Shown here: positions 7,349 through 9,177 of the stretch, one piece after another
Numbering within the stretch: position 1 is the stretch's first letter
How the letters are laid out: each line of letters starts with the position of its first letter
Assembly (NCBI GenBank): GCA_903930085.1
Contig: CAIYXD010000383.1
Span: forward strand, 1-9,177
DNA: 9,177 nt
Source of the DNA: an uncultured Flavobacteriia bacterium
GTDB lineage: Bacteria; Bacteroidota; Bacteroidia; Flavobacteriales_D; Crocinitomicaceae
Direction: 5' to 3'
Translations under genes and position numbers: made by a program
Notes under the pieces: model-generated
The model's input: the letters and a program-made list of their open reading frames with translations, nothing else
Told to the model about the DNA's origin: nothing
Database searches by the model: none

Positions 7349-8942
7349 AAATTCGCTTAAATGCTCTTGTGAAGGTTAAAAGTAAAATTAAAACACTTAC
7401 AAAAGCAAAACTTCTACCAATGACATCACCATATTTTGTAAACATGGTGGTGTCATTGTTTAAGTTAATCGTTCCCTTCAATGCAATTGGTTCCCACCAT
7501 TTTGAACGTTTTACCACATCTCCTCGTTGATTTATAAAACAACTTATTCCTGTATTTGCCGAACGCGCGACACTTCTTCTGTTTTCAATTGCCCGCAATC
7601 GCGCGAAACTCATGTGCTGCTTATAACCTGGAGTATCTTGCCACCATCCATCGTTGGTAATAATAAAAATCGCTTGCGCTCCTTTTCTACATTGTTCTGC
7701 ATTAAATTCCCCATAAATAGATTCGTAGCAAATTACTGGAGCGAAAGTCATTTCTTGGGTTTCCAATACTTTCACTTCCTTCTCAATTCCAAGCGAACCG
7801 GATGTTCCTCCCTTATCGATGGAAAGTTCTTCCAAAAATGGCAGCCAATCCGTAAACGGCATTTTCTCAACGCCTAAAACAAGTTTGGATTTATGAAGAA
7901 AAGTATGTTTTTCCTTGTCGTCTAACAATAGTGAACTATTGTAATTTTCAAAATAGCCTGGTCCATCGCTAAATTTCCGAGATGCGAAGGAGTTTTTTTT
8001 ATCAAAATACCGCGCTGTGGATGCTCCGCAATAAAATGCTGGATTACCCCATTTTTCCTGTCTACTTTTCAGGTACGGATAAAATGTGGTCAAGAGAAGA
8101 TCTTCTTCGTAAAAAGGCCAACTAATTGCTGTTTCTGGTGCAATAACAATATCGGTTGAAGCAGTTACGAGTGGATCTGCCAAATCACACATTTTCTGAA
8201 GTTGCTCTTCAAGCGTTGCAACAAATTTCTCGTTATATGGATCAATATTCGGTTGAATTAAAACAACTTCTACCGGATTTCTTTCTTCAGAATAAGAGAA
8301 ATATTGAAAAAGAGATATGCTTGCAGGTACAATCAGCAAAAGTGAAAAACCATAGATTAATGGTGTTTGAACCAACCATTTTTCTCTTTTGATGAATACA
8401 TTGTCCAGTATTCGAAAGCCAACTAAATTCGAAAGTAGAATCCAAAATGTTCCTCCAAGTACTCCAGTGTAAGAATACCATTGAACGATGGAGGGTACAA
8501 TTGAAAATGAATTCCCTAAATTCAGCCATGGCCAGGATAATTCCCAATGGTAGTGGAAATATTCAAACGCAATCCAATAAAACAGGAGCGATAAATAGCC
8601 TTCTTTTTGTCCAACATTTTTTTTTGTAAGGTGAAATAGAAAAAAAACGCTAGCCATAAAAAGTGAATTCAGCGAAAATGCCATCATAGCACCTTCTAAA
8701 CTTGCGTTCCAAATCCACCAGGTTGTTCCAACATTGTAAATGCTAAAAGCGATAAAAGCATGCAGAAATATTTTACCGGAACGATAGTTTTTCTTGCTGA
8801 TATAGCTTTCGACAAACAACAAGGGAATCCATGAAATAAAAACCAAAGGCGTTAAACTTCCTGTGAACGGAAACGAAACCACTAAAAGTACTCCAGTTAG
8901 AATGCTTAATGCATATCGGTGTTTTTTGGCTAAATGTATCAT
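7338..8942 (-). CDS. lnt: Apolipoprotein N-acyltransferase
   Basis: This inner-membrane enzyme transfers an acyl chain from a phospholipid to the N-terminal diacylglyceryl-cysteine of apolipoproteins, the last step of lipoprotein maturation. The 534 residues (E. coli has 512) start with about six hydrophobic segments up to residue 215. A nitrilase-type (CN_hydrolase) domain follows (about 225-495), then a final membrane helix (about 510-525) and a basic tail. The catalytic triad is visible: Glu270 in 'DIVIAPETAISWP', Lys351 in 'LHKSKLVLGVEKMPF' and Cys405 in 'APVICYESIYGE'. Glu359 corresponds to the essential E. coli Glu343, and Tyr406-Glu407 to Tyr388-Glu389. The motifs 'TNDGWW' and 'RAIENRRSVARSANTGIS' are also classic. 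E. coli 'PFGE' is 'LGVE' here. The ATG at 8942 places a short positive leader before the first helix. The 3' end overlaps the convergent gene by 11 bp. Confidence 0.96.
   Translation of the reverse strand: MIHLAKKHRYALSILTGVLLVVSFPFTGSLTPLVFISWIPLLFVESYISKKNYRSGKIFLHAFIAFSIYNVGTTWWIWNASLEGAMMAFSLNSLFMASVFFLFHLTKKNVGQKEGYLSLLFYWIAFEYFHYHWELSWPWLNLGNSFSIVPSIVQWYSYTGVLGGTFWILLSNLVGFRILDNVFIKREKWLVQTPLIYGFSLLLIVPASISLFQYFSYSEERNPVEVVLIQPNIDPYNEKFVATLEEQLQKMCDLADPLVTASTDIVIAPETAISWPFYEEDLLLTTFYPYLKSRQEKWGNPAFYCGASTARYFDKKNSFASRKFSDGPGYFENYNSSLLLDDKEKHTFLHKSKLVLGVEKMPFTDWLPFLEELSIDKGGTSGSLGIEKEVKVLETQEMTFAPVICYESIYGEFNAEQCRKGAQAIFIITNDGWWQDTPGYKQHMSFARLRAIENRRSVARSANTGISCFINQRGDVVKRSKWWEPIALKGTINLNNDTTMFTKYGDVIGRSFAFVSVLILLLTFTRAFKRIFTR
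7418..7458 (+). terminator. Long hairpin inside the lnt 3' end, candidate terminator for the converging secreted-protein gene
   Basis: CAATGACATCACCAT (7418-7432) pairs with ATGGTGGTGTCATTG (7444-7458): 14 Watson-Crick pairs and one pair (7426/7450) that is U-G in plus-strand RNA but A-C in minus-strand RNA. Beyond one A/C mismatch, three more A-U pairs can close the loop. It begins about 70 bases after the plus-strand stop at 7348. The following plus-strand sequence (TTTAAGTTAATCGTT) is only moderately U-rich, so intrinsic termination is not certain. The same bases encode 'NDTTMFTKYGDVIG' of Lnt. Confidence 0.45.
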
Positions 8943-8946
8943 AATC

Positions 8947-8954
8947 CAAAATTA
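8947..8954 (-). promoter_or_regulatory. Possible -7 element of lnt, very close to the start codon
   Basis: Read on the minus strand, TAATTTTG matches TAnnTTTG exactly and ends only 4 bases before the lnt ATG. If used, transcription would begin at or next to the start codon and give a nearly leaderless message. No clear -33 box is present in the 22 bases between it and the upstream terminator, so this may be a chance match in AT-rich DNA. Confidence 0.25.
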
Positions 8955-8976
8955 GTTTAAATAATCTGTTTTCATG

Positions 8977-9005
8977 AAAAAGGGCCGACCTTTCAGCCGA
9001 CCCTT
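8977..9005 (-). terminator. Rho-independent terminator of the OmpA-like gene
   Basis: On the minus strand, AAGGGTCGGCT (9005-8995) pairs with GGTCGGCCCTT (8990-8980) around a GAAA loop and is followed by an uninterrupted run of five T (8981-8977). The 11-bp stem includes three G-U pairs. On the plus strand those positions become A-C mismatches, so the structure is strong in one direction only. That direction agrees with ending the minus-strand OmpA-like gene, whose stop codon is about 20 bases upstream, before lnt begins. Confidence 0.8.
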
Positions 9006-9024
9006 CCAAATAAAAAAAAAGGTT

Positions 9025-9177
9025 TTATTTGATTATTATCTTCATTTCTACACGACGGTTCTTTTGGCGTCCTTCAAATGTGTCGTTTGAAGCAATTGGT
9101 TTTGTTTCACCAAAGTATAAAACAGTCAGCCTACTTGCGTCGATACCTTTCGAAATCATAAAACTTCTAACTGCTTC
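9025..9177 (-). CDS. C-terminal end of an OmpA-family peptidoglycan-binding protein (partial)
   Basis: Only the last 50 residues are inside the window; the gene starts beyond the right edge. Read from the minus strand, 'EAVRSFMISKGIDASRLTV' is the usual last helix of an OmpA-like domain. It is followed by 'YFGETKPIASNDTFEGRQ' and 'KNRRVEMKIIIK'. The 'G.GE..P...N.T.EGR..NRRVE' pattern is diagnostic for this domain, which binds the diaminopimelate of peptidoglycan. The arginine of 'NRRVE' is part of the binding site in the family. The protein therefore probably anchors an outer-membrane or periplasmic component to the cell wall. Its N-terminal domains cannot be seen. It is followed by a terminator that separates it from lnt. 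Confidence 0.87.
   Translation of the reverse strand, partial: EAVRSFMISKGIDASRLTVLYFGETKPIASNDTFEGRQKNRRVEMKIIIK

Noticed and set aside
7527..7877. A 116-codon plus-strand open frame inside lnt.
   Set aside because: It overlaps the nitrilase-domain codons, including the catalytic Cys region of Lnt, and has no features of its own.
1..9177. Search for a defence island, mobile element, CRISPR array, RNA gene or biosynthetic cluster.
   Set aside because: There are no transposase, integrase, nuclease or toxin-antitoxin motifs, no regularly spaced repeats and no rRNA or tRNA. The genes are housekeeping and envelope types of similar base composition.

Overview
The window looks like ordinary chromosomal DNA from a member of the Bacteroidota, most likely Flavobacteriia and perhaps near the Crocinitomicaceae. 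The lineage call rests on the AT-rich sequence, on the protein families present (a TPR/PD40 protein, a MuiA-like DUF4139 protein carrying a CarboxypepD_reg-like domain, an OmpA-type C-terminus), on signal peptides ending in 'SFGQ', on the general lack of Shine-Dalgarno sites, and on matches to the Bacteroidota -7 promoter box TAnnTTTG. The genus is inference. I see no rRNA, tRNA, insertion sequence, phage gene or CRISPR array.

Layout, left to right. (1) The 3' end of a plus-strand multi-pass membrane protein, probably a GT87/DUF2029-type glycosyltransferase, runs in from the left edge and stops at 488. (2) Two minus-strand genes for exported proteins follow: a MuiA-like protein (562-2520) and a TPR + PD40 beta-propeller protein (2608-3990). 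A hairpin lies between them, and another hairpin separates the first of them from the convergent left-edge gene. (3) A gap of about 390 bp (3991-4383) lies between divergent genes and holds the likely purB promoter. (4) Two plus-strand genes follow: purB (4384-5739) and, 40 bp later, an unrecognised secreted protein of 522 residues (5780-7348). (5) The minus-strand gene lnt (7338-8942) converges on the latter and overlaps its 3' end by 11 bp. (6) A minus-strand OmpA-like C-terminus (9025-9177) runs off the right edge and is separated from lnt by a clear terminator.

Functionally, purB and lnt are housekeeping genes for purine synthesis and lipoprotein maturation. The other genes are membrane or envelope proteins. 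Nothing ties them into one pathway: the strand changes and hairpins suggest about five independent transcription units. The three complete exported proteins have no lipobox cysteine, so they are probably not substrates of the Lnt encoded here.

I found no convincing new biological system. The points most worth a second look are a long hairpin inside the 3' end of lnt that is placed to terminate the converging gene, the regulatory domain nested inside the MuiA-like protein, the hairpin just upstream of that gene's start, and the unrecognised secreted protein downstream of purB.
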